A model generated the notes under the pieces. It was not told the origin of the DNA and did not search any database. It worked only from the letters and a program-made list of their open reading frames with translations. Position numbers and translations under genes: made by a program. DNA of 64,000 nucleotides, taken from Moritella sp. GTDB lineage: Bacteria > Pseudomonadota > Gammaproteobacteria > Enterobacterales > Moritellaceae. Location: positions 1 to 64,000 of the forward strand of contig NZ_JABSQR010000024.1 in the NCBI RefSeq assembly GCF_013215705.1, read 5' to 3'. This document shows positions 29,022 through 37,699 of this stretch, in pieces. Position 1 is the first letter of the stretch. Each line of letters begins with the position of its first letter.

Positions 29022-29957
29022 ATGTCTTATAAATTAATATTATTAAGTGATTTAAAACCTACCGATCTTAACATGGTATTAAGACCGCATGTTGCCGTTG
29101 ATATTATCCGTGAATTGCACCTACAGCATATACAAATTTGGGACCTTGATTGGCATAATGATCATGCTGATTTCATGTCCTCACCAGCAGACAAATATGC
29201 GCGAGTGATTGAAAAACTACTCCTTGGGCATGTAGTACTACTGCAGTGGCCACAAGCACGGTTTGACGGTGTTTTTGATCATAGTGGCAATGTACACCTC
29301 TCTATGACAATGGGTATTGGCAACGAACTGCTTACGAGCAAGGTTAGAACACTTCAAGAGTCAATTGTTGAACGAGAAAATCATTCTCCTGCTGCGGAAA
29401 GTAAACCGCTATCAAAACCAATTGTTGTACCTGCTAAGACTCCTGTCGCCGCGCCAGCTCGAACCATTAAAGATGCGGCTGTAGCAGGCCCGTTCGAAAT
29501 TGAAGTCGAATTGTTGGATGAAACTGAAACCCCGATTGCAAATGCCGAATATATATTAAAACTGGCTACGGGTGAGGAAAGAACCGGACAATTAGATGGT
29601 AATGGTTATAAATTATTTTCAGGAACTGAATATAAACGATCGGAGATCCATTTCCCACAATACGAAGGTTATGATTGGGAACGTGGGGCAGCTTCGCAAA
29701 AATATCAGCAAGTAAGTAGTGTTACTCAGAATCCCATCTCTGCTCAGAGTCAGACCGACAAGCCTGTTTTGATAGAATTTAAATTGCTTGATCATGACGA
29801 TACACCGATGGCAAATGAAGCGTATCTCGTCACGCTGTCTTCTGGCGACGAAGTTAATGGCAAACTGGACGCAGATGGTTATGTGCAGTTATGTGGTGCT
29901 GAATACAAAAATGCAAAAATTTGCTTTCCAGAATTTGATGGCGAAGATTGGTCATAA
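29022..29957 (+). CDS. Adaptor-like protein: shared N-terminal domain plus two Ig-like repeats
   Basis: A 311-residue protein. The first 118 residues align without gaps at the start to the N-termini of the proteins at 42153 and 46451 (Y3, L11, D15-L16, V19 and P22 conserved; later the GHVVLLQ block). After a Pro/Ala linker (about 125-155) come two homologous beta domains (about 160-226 and 246-311). Each has the pattern LLDxxxTPxAN, a G-L/K-LD-xGY turn and an ending in F/Y-DW. It directly precedes the LysM-MIX effector at 29979, so it may load or deliver it. ATG 29022 is preferred to a TTG two codons earlier; the GGATTTGGCA leader is shared with 46451. The family is not one I recognise. Confidence 0.6.
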   Translation: MSYKLILLSDLKPTDLNMVLRPHVAVDIIRELHLQHIQIWDLDWHNDHADFMSSPADKYARVIEKLLLGHVVLLQWPQARFDGVFDHSGNVHLSMTMGIGNELLTSKVRTLQESIVERENHSPAAESKPLSKPIVVPAKTPVAAPARTIKDAAVAGPFEIEVELLDETETPIANAEYILKLATGEERTGQLDGNGYKLFSGTEYKRSEIHFPQYEGYDWERGAASQKYQQVSSVTQNPISAQSQTDKPVLIEFKLLDHDDTPMANEAYLVTLSSGDEVNGKLDADGYVQLCGAEYKNAKICFPEFDGEDWS

Positions 29958-29978
29958 TGACAACGTTAAGGATTGATT

Positions 29979-32900
29979 ATGTCAGATAAAGCGAATGTAT
30001 ATACAGTTGCAAGTGGTGATAACTTTACATTAATTGCACGCCGATTTGGCTTCCGTAATTATCAAGCTATATATGACCATGAACTCAACAGCGAATTTAA
30101 AAAATTACGCCCTGATCCTAATTTAATCCATCCGGGTGATGAGATTGTGATACCCAATAAAGTCATGAAAACAATACCTGCGAAAGAAGGTGAATTACAG
30201 GTTTTTCGAGTGGTTAAAGAAAAAGACATCCCTCCTTCAGTAGGTCAACAGATCGGGGTTTTACCGGTCCGATATGCATTTTCTGACAAGATCGCTGAAT
30301 CTCTTGATGAAGAACGTCAGCAACTCGATAGCACCGGTACTAATTTAGAGTCAGGCTTGATGTCGAGTGGTGTCCGCGACTATACCTTGCGTCAACTACG
30401 TGATGGTTGGCTATATGTGTATAACGACACCAAAAGTGAATTAGACGAATACGAATTATCAGGCTCAACTTATACGAAATATGACTGGGATACGATAGAT
30501 CAACACGCCGACAGCCAGGCGGGCGATGCAAAAAGTATCCTTTTGTACAACGAAGGTGACAAACTTGCGGTTTCGTTCGCACCATTACGTTGGACAGACC
30601 GTGTTTGTGAACACATGAGTAATGATGCTGCTAGCCGTGATGCATGGATGCGTCAGCTTGATATGAATGACTACAAAAATGCACTGCACACAGCTGACAT
30701 CAGTAAACTAAGTGAATTAGTAGCAGATGTAGATATTGAAGGTGATGCAACGTTTAATAATACCTGTGTACCGCTATCAGATCCAAAATTGGCTGGTAAT
30801 AAAGACGGGCTGGTACTCCACAAGGCTGCGAGCGTCGAGACTGATCATACAGCTGATCTGCCAGATGCAACCGAAGCGATTATTGTAGCGCTGGATGATT
30901 CACTCGCAGATGTGAAGGATCTATATGTTGCATTAGCACAACCGTATGGAAGACACTCGCTAGTTATGGGGTCAACGGACAAAGAAGTAGCAGAAAATAC
31001 CCGTAAATGGGAGATGGCTCAGTTTACCAAGAGTTTAGCGAGAGTGCAGTTAAGAGCTGATGAATTACCATCGAAAGTTAAAGAGAATCCCTTACTAAAA
31101 AATCAATTCAATATTGATTTTAATGAATACTTAAATCAGGTTGAAGCCAGAAATTATTTCTTGACGCTGCCATCAGCGTCATACGAAGTGATAGATAAAT
31201 ATGATGACAAAATCACAATATCTAAAAATGTATTATTAGAAAAGTACAATTTTGTACCTACGCACAAGAAAGAACTTGATTTGATTGCACAACAAAAAAG
31301 TAAATATCAAGATGAAGTTAGGTGGGATGAATTAGACGCATTCTGTGATGACATTGAACCTAAGTTAAAAGCCAATTTACCGTCAATTAAACAGGCACAT
31401 AAAGACTTATTAGCCAGTTTGAGCATTCTTGGCAATGACGCGATGAAGCTTGGTCTTGATGTTGAAGATGTTGAGAGCGTGACCTATCTGTTGAATTTTT
31501 CCAATGCACTAACGTCAATGCTTATGCTTACCGCGCTTGATGAAAATGATGGGTCGTGTCTAAAATCATTTTTAACTCAGCAATCCCCTGACAACCTACT
31601 ATCGCTGACTACGTCCTGCTTTTCAATGGCATATAAAAAAGAGTTTGAAGAACGGATGTCGCTTTATCATGAGTTAAAAACAGAAATTGATAATGGTAAT
31701 TGGGCTGGTAATGGCTCTTTGTGGGGTACACGGTTAAGTGAATTTAATACCGCTATGGGCTTTAATGTGGCTGGTGCTCAGGGTTCAAAATGGTATCCGC
31801 TAGTGCAAACTTCGATACAACGAACCTATAGTGCCTTTAAAGAAGCAGCAAGAGGAACTGCTAGTTCGGCCTGGGAATCGTTAACAGTATCGTTATTTAC
31901 TTTTGCGCGACCATCTAACATATCTGCTAATGTCAATAATGCATTCATTCATCATTTACGCTTAACATTATTAAGTAATGCAATCGAAGAGCATTCGGTC
32001 ATCTTAAATAAGCAGTTTGATATTAAGATGAAGCAGTTTACAGGAACACTCGAAGATATCGACAGTAGACTAAAACCACTTCTTAGAAGTAAGGCTAGTT
32101 TAAATTCAAATAAAAATACCAGTGGTAAAGGTAACTCGTTCTATGCGAAAAAATTCAAGAAAGAAGCAATAGATATAGAAATTGAAAAACTCGTTAATCA
32201 AAAACAACTTCATATTGAAAGTAAACCAGATTTATTTGTTTTTGAAAATGAAAAGATGAAACAGATTGATGCTATATCTAGTCAAAGTACAGCGGAACTT
32301 GCTGGCACAGAAGTGGCAAAACGAACACAAAAAGCGCAAGGAATATATGAAAAATATGGTGCTACTTCACCTGGGTTAGCCATGTTGAATTTTGTTAACT
32401 TGCTATATAAAGCTGAAGATTATGCAAATAGTTATGATTATTTGGATGACAAACAGAAATCTAGAATGAATAAAGACCTTGCTTCCACTTTCTTTTGGAC
32501 TGCATCCTCTATCAGCGATGTGTTTAGAGGGGTGCATTGGGCACAGGTTCAGAATCAAGGTGAATCACTATTAAGGCTATCTTTAAGTAAAGCTGCTACA
32601 GATGGTCAATATGCTTCTTTAGTTAAGAAATTCAGTGTCAGCATGGGAACCATGGCTGGGTTTGGATTAGTTGCAGCAGGTGTTGAAGCCTGGATGACAT
32701 GGGATGATATAGATGATGCAGATACTGAATTGGAAGATACATTATTGTGGGGTAAATTTGGCTCATTGGTTGTTCAAGGAGGTGTATTTGGTGTACAAAC
32801 GTTCCTTTGGGTACTACTGTCAAGGTTTGGAAACCTCGCGCTAGGGACTATATTCCTTCCGTGGATGACCGCTGTACTTGCTATCTCGGGGGTCGTGTAT

Positions 32901-33497
32901 CTTATCACTTCTGTTGTGCTTGGCATTATACAAAAAACACCTTTAGAAACTTGGATAAATAAAAGCACATGGGGCAAGAGACAAAATACTGACTGGACGG
33001 CTGAACAAGAACTTCTTGAATATGACAAAATAGTACGTCAACCTATCATTGAGATTACGCAGTTAGTAGAAGAGGAGACCGCAGCACAGAAAATGGGCTA
33101 TGGGCGTAAACCTACTAAGAAACGTTTGGTTATATCTGTACCTGGGATTAAACCTAATGATGAAGTTGATATCGGTATAACGAAACACAGCTATGTATCT
33201 ACATCAACGCGTATTAGAGAGGTAAGTGATATATCCGCGGTAGCACCACTTACATTGGATGATCTTAATCAAGGAATATGGGCTGAGCTAGACGGTCTTT
33301 GGCAGTATAGCGTTGATGTCATAGTGGAAGCTGAACGTGATAGTTTTAATATCAACATTGTCGTGTCTGCGGGCGATGCAGAAATAGAGTATAAATCGAC
33401 AGGTAGTGAAGGCTCTTTGACTGTACATGTACAAGATCAAGTAACTATTGAAAGTAGTTCAAACTTATTTACGAGCAGAGTAGGACATCATGAATAA
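29979..33497 (+). CDS. LysM-MIX/VasX-type T6SS effector
   Basis: A 1172-residue fusion. A LysM domain (about 6-60; YTVASGDNFTLIARRFGF) leads into the VasX-like N-terminal region with LPVRYAF (95-101) and MIX motif LRDGWLYVY (140-148). A long helical region follows. Strongly hydrophobic segments at about 886-905 and 927-987 (LVAAGVEAW; FLWVLL; AVLAISGVVYLITSVVLGII) suggest membrane insertion, and a beta-rich tail ends the protein. ATG 29979 has AAGG 8 bases upstream. It overlaps the following membrane protein gene by 8 bases, a common effector-immunity arrangement. It is paralogous in plan to 24914, with the LysM fused rather than separate. Confidence 0.72.
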   Translation: MSDKANVYTVASGDNFTLIARRFGFRNYQAIYDHELNSEFKKLRPDPNLIHPGDEIVIPNKVMKTIPAKEGELQVFRVVKEKDIPPSVGQQIGVLPVRYAFSDKIAESLDEERQQLDSTGTNLESGLMSSGVRDYTLRQLRDGWLYVYNDTKSELDEYELSGSTYTKYDWDTIDQHADSQAGDAKSILLYNEGDKLAVSFAPLRWTDRVCEHMSNDAASRDAWMRQLDMNDYKNALHTADISKLSELVADVDIEGDATFNNTCVPLSDPKLAGNKDGLVLHKAASVETDHTADLPDATEAIIVALDDSLADVKDLYVALAQPYGRHSLVMGSTDKEVAENTRKWEMAQFTKSLARVQLRADELPSKVKENPLLKNQFNIDFNEYLNQVEARNYFLTLPSASYEVIDKYDDKITISKNVLLEKYNFVPTHKKELDLIAQQKSKYQDEVRWDELDAFCDDIEPKLKANLPSIKQAHKDLLASLSILGNDAMKLGLDVEDVESVTYLLNFSNALTSMLMLTALDENDGSCLKSFLTQQSPDNLLSLTTSCFSMAYKKEFEERMSLYHELKTEIDNGNWAGNGSLWGTRLSEFNTAMGFNVAGAQGSKWYPLVQTSIQRTYSAFKEAARGTASSAWESLTVSLFTFARPSNISANVNNAFIHHLRLTLLSNAIEEHSVILNKQFDIKMKQFTGTLEDIDSRLKPLLRSKASLNSNKNTSGKGNSFYAKKFKKEAIDIEIEKLVNQKQLHIESKPDLFVFENEKMKQIDAISSQSTAELAGTEVAKRTQKAQGIYEKYGATSPGLAMLNFVNLLYKAEDYANSYDYLDDKQKSRMNKDLASTFFWTASSISDVFRGVHWAQVQNQGESLLRLSLSKAATDGQYASLVKKFSVSMGTMAGFGLVAAGVEAWMTWDDIDDADTELEDTLLWGKFGSLVVQGGVFGVQTFLWVLLSRFGNLALGTIFLPWMTAVLAISGVVYLITSVVLGIIQKTPLETWINKSTWGKRQNTDWTAEQELLEYDKIVRQPIIEITQLVEEETAAQKMGYGRKPTKKRLVISVPGIKPNDEVDIGITKHSYVSTSTRIREVSDISAVAPLTLDDLNQGIWAELDGLWQYSVDVIVEAERDSFNINIVVSAGDAEIEYKSTGSEGSLTVHVQDQVTIESSSNLFTSRVGHHE

Positions 33498-34215
33498 AGC
33501 AAACGGAATGACAGAACTGGAAATAAATGAACTTCGTTGGCAGGAAGAAAGAGAATTTCGGGATATTTTGGATGCTAAATTATTTAAAGCACCTGTTAGT
33601 TATGAGTGGCAATTAATTGTATCAGCACCTGCGGTAGTTAAGATTGGGTTCGTTGTTATCAGTTCAATTCTCGGAGGCTTATTTATATATGGAGGTTTTT
33701 CTAGGAGTTCTCTAGGTTTAATTATTACAGGCGTTATTTTTGGTGTTCTATTCTTTCTCATGGCTCGTTATCTATTCAGCCCTGATAAGGACACACACTA
33801 CAAGCTCACTCCTTTAGGTATCATTCTAACTGAAAAAGATACCATCCCTGATGTTGCTTATACAATCATGCGTGGTTTTGCGTGGTTCTCTGTTGTTATC
33901 TGTTTAGCTACGGTTGTGTATGTTGGACCACTTGCTTTTGTCGGTGCTGGTGGAATGGCGTTGTTAGCCGTTAAATTTACGGGGTTTAAAGCTGAGACTC
34001 AAACTCATCATATTAATTTTATCGGGAGCTATAAAATTAAAATTATTCAGAATAAAGGTGTGTTAAGTCTATGGACTGAATCACATGGTATACATGCATC
34101 CGGGCGATTTTATTTTGAAGCAGCTAAAGAAGATGAATTAATTAAAGAACTGTCAAAGCATATGAAAATAAAAGAAATAACGCATGTGAAAAGTATGCGT
34201 GAGTTAGATTTTTAA
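33490..34215 (+). CDS. Putative membrane immunity protein for the LysM-MIX effector
   Basis: A 241-residue integral membrane protein. Hydrophobic helices are visible at about 50-72, 75-96 and 128-165, with a soluble C-terminal domain of about 75 residues. It overlaps the effector stop codon. It has no obvious sequence similarity to the other immunity candidate at 27928, as expected if each protects against one effector. The role is inferred from position. Confidence 0.55.
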   Translation: MNKANGMTELEINELRWQEEREFRDILDAKLFKAPVSYEWQLIVSAPAVVKIGFVVISSILGGLFIYGGFSRSSLGLIITGVIFGVLFFLMARYLFSPDKDTHYKLTPLGIILTEKDTIPDVAYTIMRGFAWFSVVICLATVVYVGPLAFVGAGGMALLAVKFTGFKAETQTHHINFIGSYKIKIIQNKGVLSLWTESHGIHASGRFYFEAAKEDELIKELSKHMKIKEITHVKSMRELDF

Positions 34216-34315
34216 AACAAAAAACCAACCTTTTTTCATACCTCTAACCGATTGTTGATTAAGTCTAAAGTTCATACCATTGAAGTGTTAATGGGATGAA
34301 TTAAAAGGATTTTAC

Positions 34316-36913
34316 ATGTCAACGATGTCGTTAAAACACCTAGTGGACAAACTGAACCAAAATGGAAAAAAGGCACTAGAGGGTGCTGCGGGGCTTTGTC
34401 ACTCACGCAGTCAGTTTACGGTTGAAATAGAACACTGGTTATTACAGCTAGTAGAAAACAAACAAGATGATATAGCGATAATCTGTCAGTTGCAGGGCAT
34501 CGATGTACAAGTACTTATCAACGAACTTAATTTATCATTAGAGCGACAAAAAACCGGCAATAGTGCAGCGCCGAGTCTGTCTCCGCATATCATCAACTTA
34601 TTAAGACAAAGCTGGTTAAATACCACTATTGAGTTTGACGAACAACAGATCCGTTCCGGTATTATTCTTTATACACTCCTTAGCGATGACAGTATCAACG
34701 CGATGTTGTCTCGCCATATTCGTCAGTTCGAACGATTATCAGCTAATTTAATTCGCGATAACTGGTCTATTATTACCGAAAAATCGGCAGAGCAAAACGG
34801 TATTGTTGCAGTGTCTAATGCTGGTGTCTCAACCAACAGTAAAACGCCATCGTTAGACCAATTCACGGTAGATTTAACCGAAAAAGCCCGCAACGGCAAA
34901 ATGGACCCGATTTTAGGCCGTGATCCAGAAATTAGACAAATGGTCGATATTCTCACTCGACGTCGTCAAAACAACCCAATATTAACCGGTGAAGCTGGTG
35001 TGGGTAAAACTGCCGTTGTCGAAGGACTTGCCCAACGTATCGTTGCCAAAGATGTACCAGAAAGTCTACAGCACGTGCAATTACGTGAACTTGATTTAGC
35101 GCTGCTGCAAGCTGGCGCGGGTATGAAAGGTGAGTTTGAAAATCGCCTAAAAGCAGTATTAAATGAAGTAAAACAATCAGCAACCCCAATTATCTTATTC
35201 ATTGACGAAGCACATACCATGATTGGTGCTGGTGGCGCGGCAGGGCAAAACGATGCGGCTAACATCCTCAAACCTGCACTTGCTCGCGGAGAGTTACGCA
35301 CCATCGCAGCCACTACATGGGCTGAATACAAAAAGTATTTTGAAAAGGATCCGGCATTAACCCGCCGTTTCCAAGTGGTTAAAATTGAAGAACCTTCTGT
35401 AGCCACTGCGGTGATTATGTTGCGTGGTATTTTACCTGTGATGGAACAACACCACGATGTTGTGATTACTGCTGATGCCTTACAAGCCGCCGTTGCCTTA
35501 TCTAAACGTTATATAAACGGTCGTCAATTACCAGACAAAGCAGTGGCACTATTGGATACTGCTTGCGCTCGTGTTGCCATCAGTCAAGCCGCAACACCGG
35601 GCTTAGTTGAAGATTTACAACGTAAAAAAGCGCAGCTTGAAGCTGAGATAAAATTGCTTGAACGTGAACAATTGTCTGGCGAAGATCATGGTGATGTCAT
35701 TACCGCATTACAAGGTGATCTTGTTGGTGTTGAAGATAACTTGGTTGTTGAGCTACAAGCATGGAAAGCACAATCGGAATTAGTACAAGCTATTCAACAG
35801 CAAATTGCCGACATTCATGAGCATGGAGCAGAGGAAGAGAAATACACTCGACTTACTGCGTTAAAAGCACAATTACACGACGCTAAAAATACCATGGTGT
35901 ACTGGCAAGTTGATGAGCAAGTTATTTGTGAAGTGATCTCGGACTGGACGGGTATTCCCCTCGGTAAAATGGCGCAAGACGAACTCGAAACTGTGCTTAA
36001 TTTAAGTGCTGAGATGAAGACTCGTGTTATTGGTCAAGACCATGCCATTGATTTGATCGCTCGGACGGTACAGATCTCTCGTGCCCAGTTAAGTGACGAA
36101 AGCAAACCCAATGGTATTTTCATGCTAACGGGCCCAAGTGGTGTCGGTAAAACTGAAACGGCGTTAACACTTGCCGAGCAGGTTTATGGCAGTGAAGAAA
36201 ATATCATCACCATTAATATGTCTGAATACAAAGAAGAGCATAAGGTCTCTCTGTTGCTCGGTTCTCCTCCTGGTTATGTTGGTTTTGGTGAAGGCGGCGT
36301 ATTGACTGAAGCGGTTCGTCGTAACCCTTACAGTGTCGTGTTACTCGATGAAATTGATAAAGCGGCACCTGGCGTGCAAGATATCTTCTATCAAATCTTT
36401 GATAAAGGTTGTGTTAAAGACGGCGAAGGGCGCGATATTGATTTCAAAAATACCATTATCATCATGACATCTAATGTCGGTACCGACACGATCACTGCGT
36501 TGTTTGCTGATCCCGATACGGCACCAGACTTAGACAGCTTGGCTGATTGTATTAAAGGCGACCTCATGGCTGCCTTTAAACCCGCATTTTTGGGTCGAGC
36601 CAACATAATTCCGTTTGTCCCGTTAACAGATGACATGTTAAGCACCATTGCCCAGTTACAAATAAACCGCTTGGCTGCGCGCATTCGTCGTAATCACAAT
36701 GCCGAGTTTACCGTTGATAATGAAGTGATTACTCAAATAGTCAGTCGATGTCATGACGTGGCATCAGGTGCGCGTACCATTCACAACTATCTGCAAAACA
36801 CGCTATTACCGGAAATATCGGTGCAAGTGTTACAAGCGATGACGCAGCAGACTGAATTTAGTCAAATTAACGTTACAACGAATGAAGATAACTTCATTAT
36901 TACGCTTAATTAG
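34316..36913 (+). CDS. clpV: T6SS AAA+ ATPase ClpV (TssH)
   Basis: Cytoplasmic unfoldase that disassembles contracted TssBC sheath. A Clp N domain (about 1-150) is followed by two AAA+ modules with Walker A motifs GEAGVGKT (from about 225) and GPSGVGKT (from about 606). Walker B LFIDEAHT and VLLDEIDK are present, as is the middle coiled-coil domain between them. The 865 residues match ClpV rather than ClpB. It is preceded by AAGGA and has its own 100-bp leader after the effector modules. Confidence 0.95.
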   Translation: MSTMSLKHLVDKLNQNGKKALEGAAGLCHSRSQFTVEIEHWLLQLVENKQDDIAIICQLQGIDVQVLINELNLSLERQKTGNSAAPSLSPHIINLLRQSWLNTTIEFDEQQIRSGIILYTLLSDDSINAMLSRHIRQFERLSANLIRDNWSIITEKSAEQNGIVAVSNAGVSTNSKTPSLDQFTVDLTEKARNGKMDPILGRDPEIRQMVDILTRRRQNNPILTGEAGVGKTAVVEGLAQRIVAKDVPESLQHVQLRELDLALLQAGAGMKGEFENRLKAVLNEVKQSATPIILFIDEAHTMIGAGGAAGQNDAANILKPALARGELRTIAATTWAEYKKYFEKDPALTRRFQVVKIEEPSVATAVIMLRGILPVMEQHHDVVITADALQAAVALSKRYINGRQLPDKAVALLDTACARVAISQAATPGLVEDLQRKKAQLEAEIKLLEREQLSGEDHGDVITALQGDLVGVEDNLVVELQAWKAQSELVQAIQQQIADIHEHGAEEEKYTRLTALKAQLHDAKNTMVYWQVDEQVICEVISDWTGIPLGKMAQDELETVLNLSAEMKTRVIGQDHAIDLIARTVQISRAQLSDESKPNGIFMLTGPSGVGKTETALTLAEQVYGSEENIITINMSEYKEEHKVSLLLGSPPGYVGFGEGGVLTEAVRRNPYSVVLLDEIDKAAPGVQDIFYQIFDKGCVKDGEGRDIDFKNTIIIMTSNVGTDTITALFADPDTAPDLDSLADCIKGDLMAAFKPAFLGRANIIPFVPLTDDMLSTIAQLQINRLAARIRRNHNAEFTVDNEVITQIVSRCHDVASGARTIHNYLQNTLLPEISVQVLQAMTQQTEFSQINVTTNEDNFIITLN

Positions 36914-37082
36914 ACAGAAAAGTATGAGATAAAAACCATTCTAAATTCGCTGGTAATACATACTTCTAAAACTTGTGTTAAAGGGCGATTATTAAGATAA
37001 TTTAATCAGCTTCTACAGCGGGTATTTGTTTATTTATTAAGGTGTTAAATGAACAAGTTGGTAACCAGAAATAAATTTTACA

Positions 37083-37106
37083 GATGGTTTTATTGACAAA
37101 ACCATC
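37083..37106 (+). promoter_or_regulatory. Stem-loop in the hcp leader
   Basis: GATGGTTTT (37083-37091) and AAAACCATC (37098-37106) form a perfect 9-bp stem with a 6-base loop, 41 bases before the hcp start. It could stabilise the abundant hcp mRNA or act as an operator. A TTGACA at 37093-37098 overlaps it, but I see no good -10 at the right distance. Confidence 0.4.
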
Positions 37107-37147
37107 ACCATAGCAAGCTTATTTAAGCAATTTAAAAGGATTATAAA

Positions 37148-37627
37148 ATGCAAGCAAATACGTATTTAGATTATGAAGGTATTGTTGGTGAATCTACGGC
37201 TCAAGAATTCCCAGATTTAATCACAGTATTATCATTAGACTTTGGTACAAGCCGTGTATTAAGTTCTTATACTGGTACAGCGCAAGATCGTGAAGCAAGC
37301 TCTGCAAAGCTTAATGATGTAACAATTACTAAGCTACAAGATAAAGCTTCTCCTGATCTTTTCAAAGAATCTACGATCGGTAAAGGTAAAAGTGCTATTT
37401 TCCACATCACTAAGCAAGGCGAAGGCATTGAAGAGATCATGAAAATTGAACTTACTAATGCAATGATCAGCAGTTACCAAGTTTCAGTTCAAGGCGATCG
37501 TCCACTCGAAACTATCACCATTAGTTATACAGAAATGATGATGACTGTAACGCCTACTGATGACTTAAACAATGTACAAGCTCCACTTGTATATGGTTAC
37601 AGCGGTGTGACTGGCCAACAAATGTAA
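37148..37627 (+). CDS. hcp: T6SS tube protein Hcp (TssD)
   Basis: Hcp forms stacked hexameric rings of the inner tube and can carry small effectors. The family pattern is visible (N-terminal YLDYEG, SPDLFKESTIGKGKSAIFHI, and the FxxSYTEMMM-like strand ISYTEMMMTV). The length of 159 residues is standard with no C-terminal extension. It has AAGGA upstream and a strong terminator directly downstream, so it is likely expressed in excess over vgrG. Confidence 0.96.
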   Translation: MQANTYLDYEGIVGESTAQEFPDLITVLSLDFGTSRVLSSYTGTAQDREASSAKLNDVTITKLQDKASPDLFKESTIGKGKSAIFHITKQGEGIEEIMKIELTNAMISSYQVSVQGDRPLETITISYTEMMMTVTPTDDLNNVQAPLVYGYSGVTGQQM

Positions 37628-37640
37628 GTTTGCTGGTTTC

Positions 37641-37681
37641 ACAGTTGGGCAACTTGAACAGTTGCCCAACTGTTTTTTTTT
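37641..37681 (+). terminator. Rho-independent terminator between hcp and vgrG
   Basis: ACAGTTGGGCAAC (37641-37653) pairs perfectly with GTTGCCCAACTGT (37661-37673) around a 7-base loop, followed by nine T (37673-37681). It lies 14 bases after the hcp stop and ends 18 bases before the vgrG start. Partial read-through would give much more Hcp than VgrG, matching their stoichiometry in the machine. Confidence 0.88.
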
Positions 37682-37699
37682 GTTCAGTTAGGAAATAAA

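Noticed and set aside
24914-34215. DUF4123-type adaptor (VasW/Tap) expected with VasX-like effectors
   Set aside because: I looked for one next to both MIX effectors and found none; the neighbouring small proteins carry LysM, Ig-like or the shared N-terminal domain instead.
37093-37098. TTGACA as the -35 of the hcp promoter
   Set aside because: No acceptable -10 element at 16-18 bases; kept only as part of the stem-loop note.
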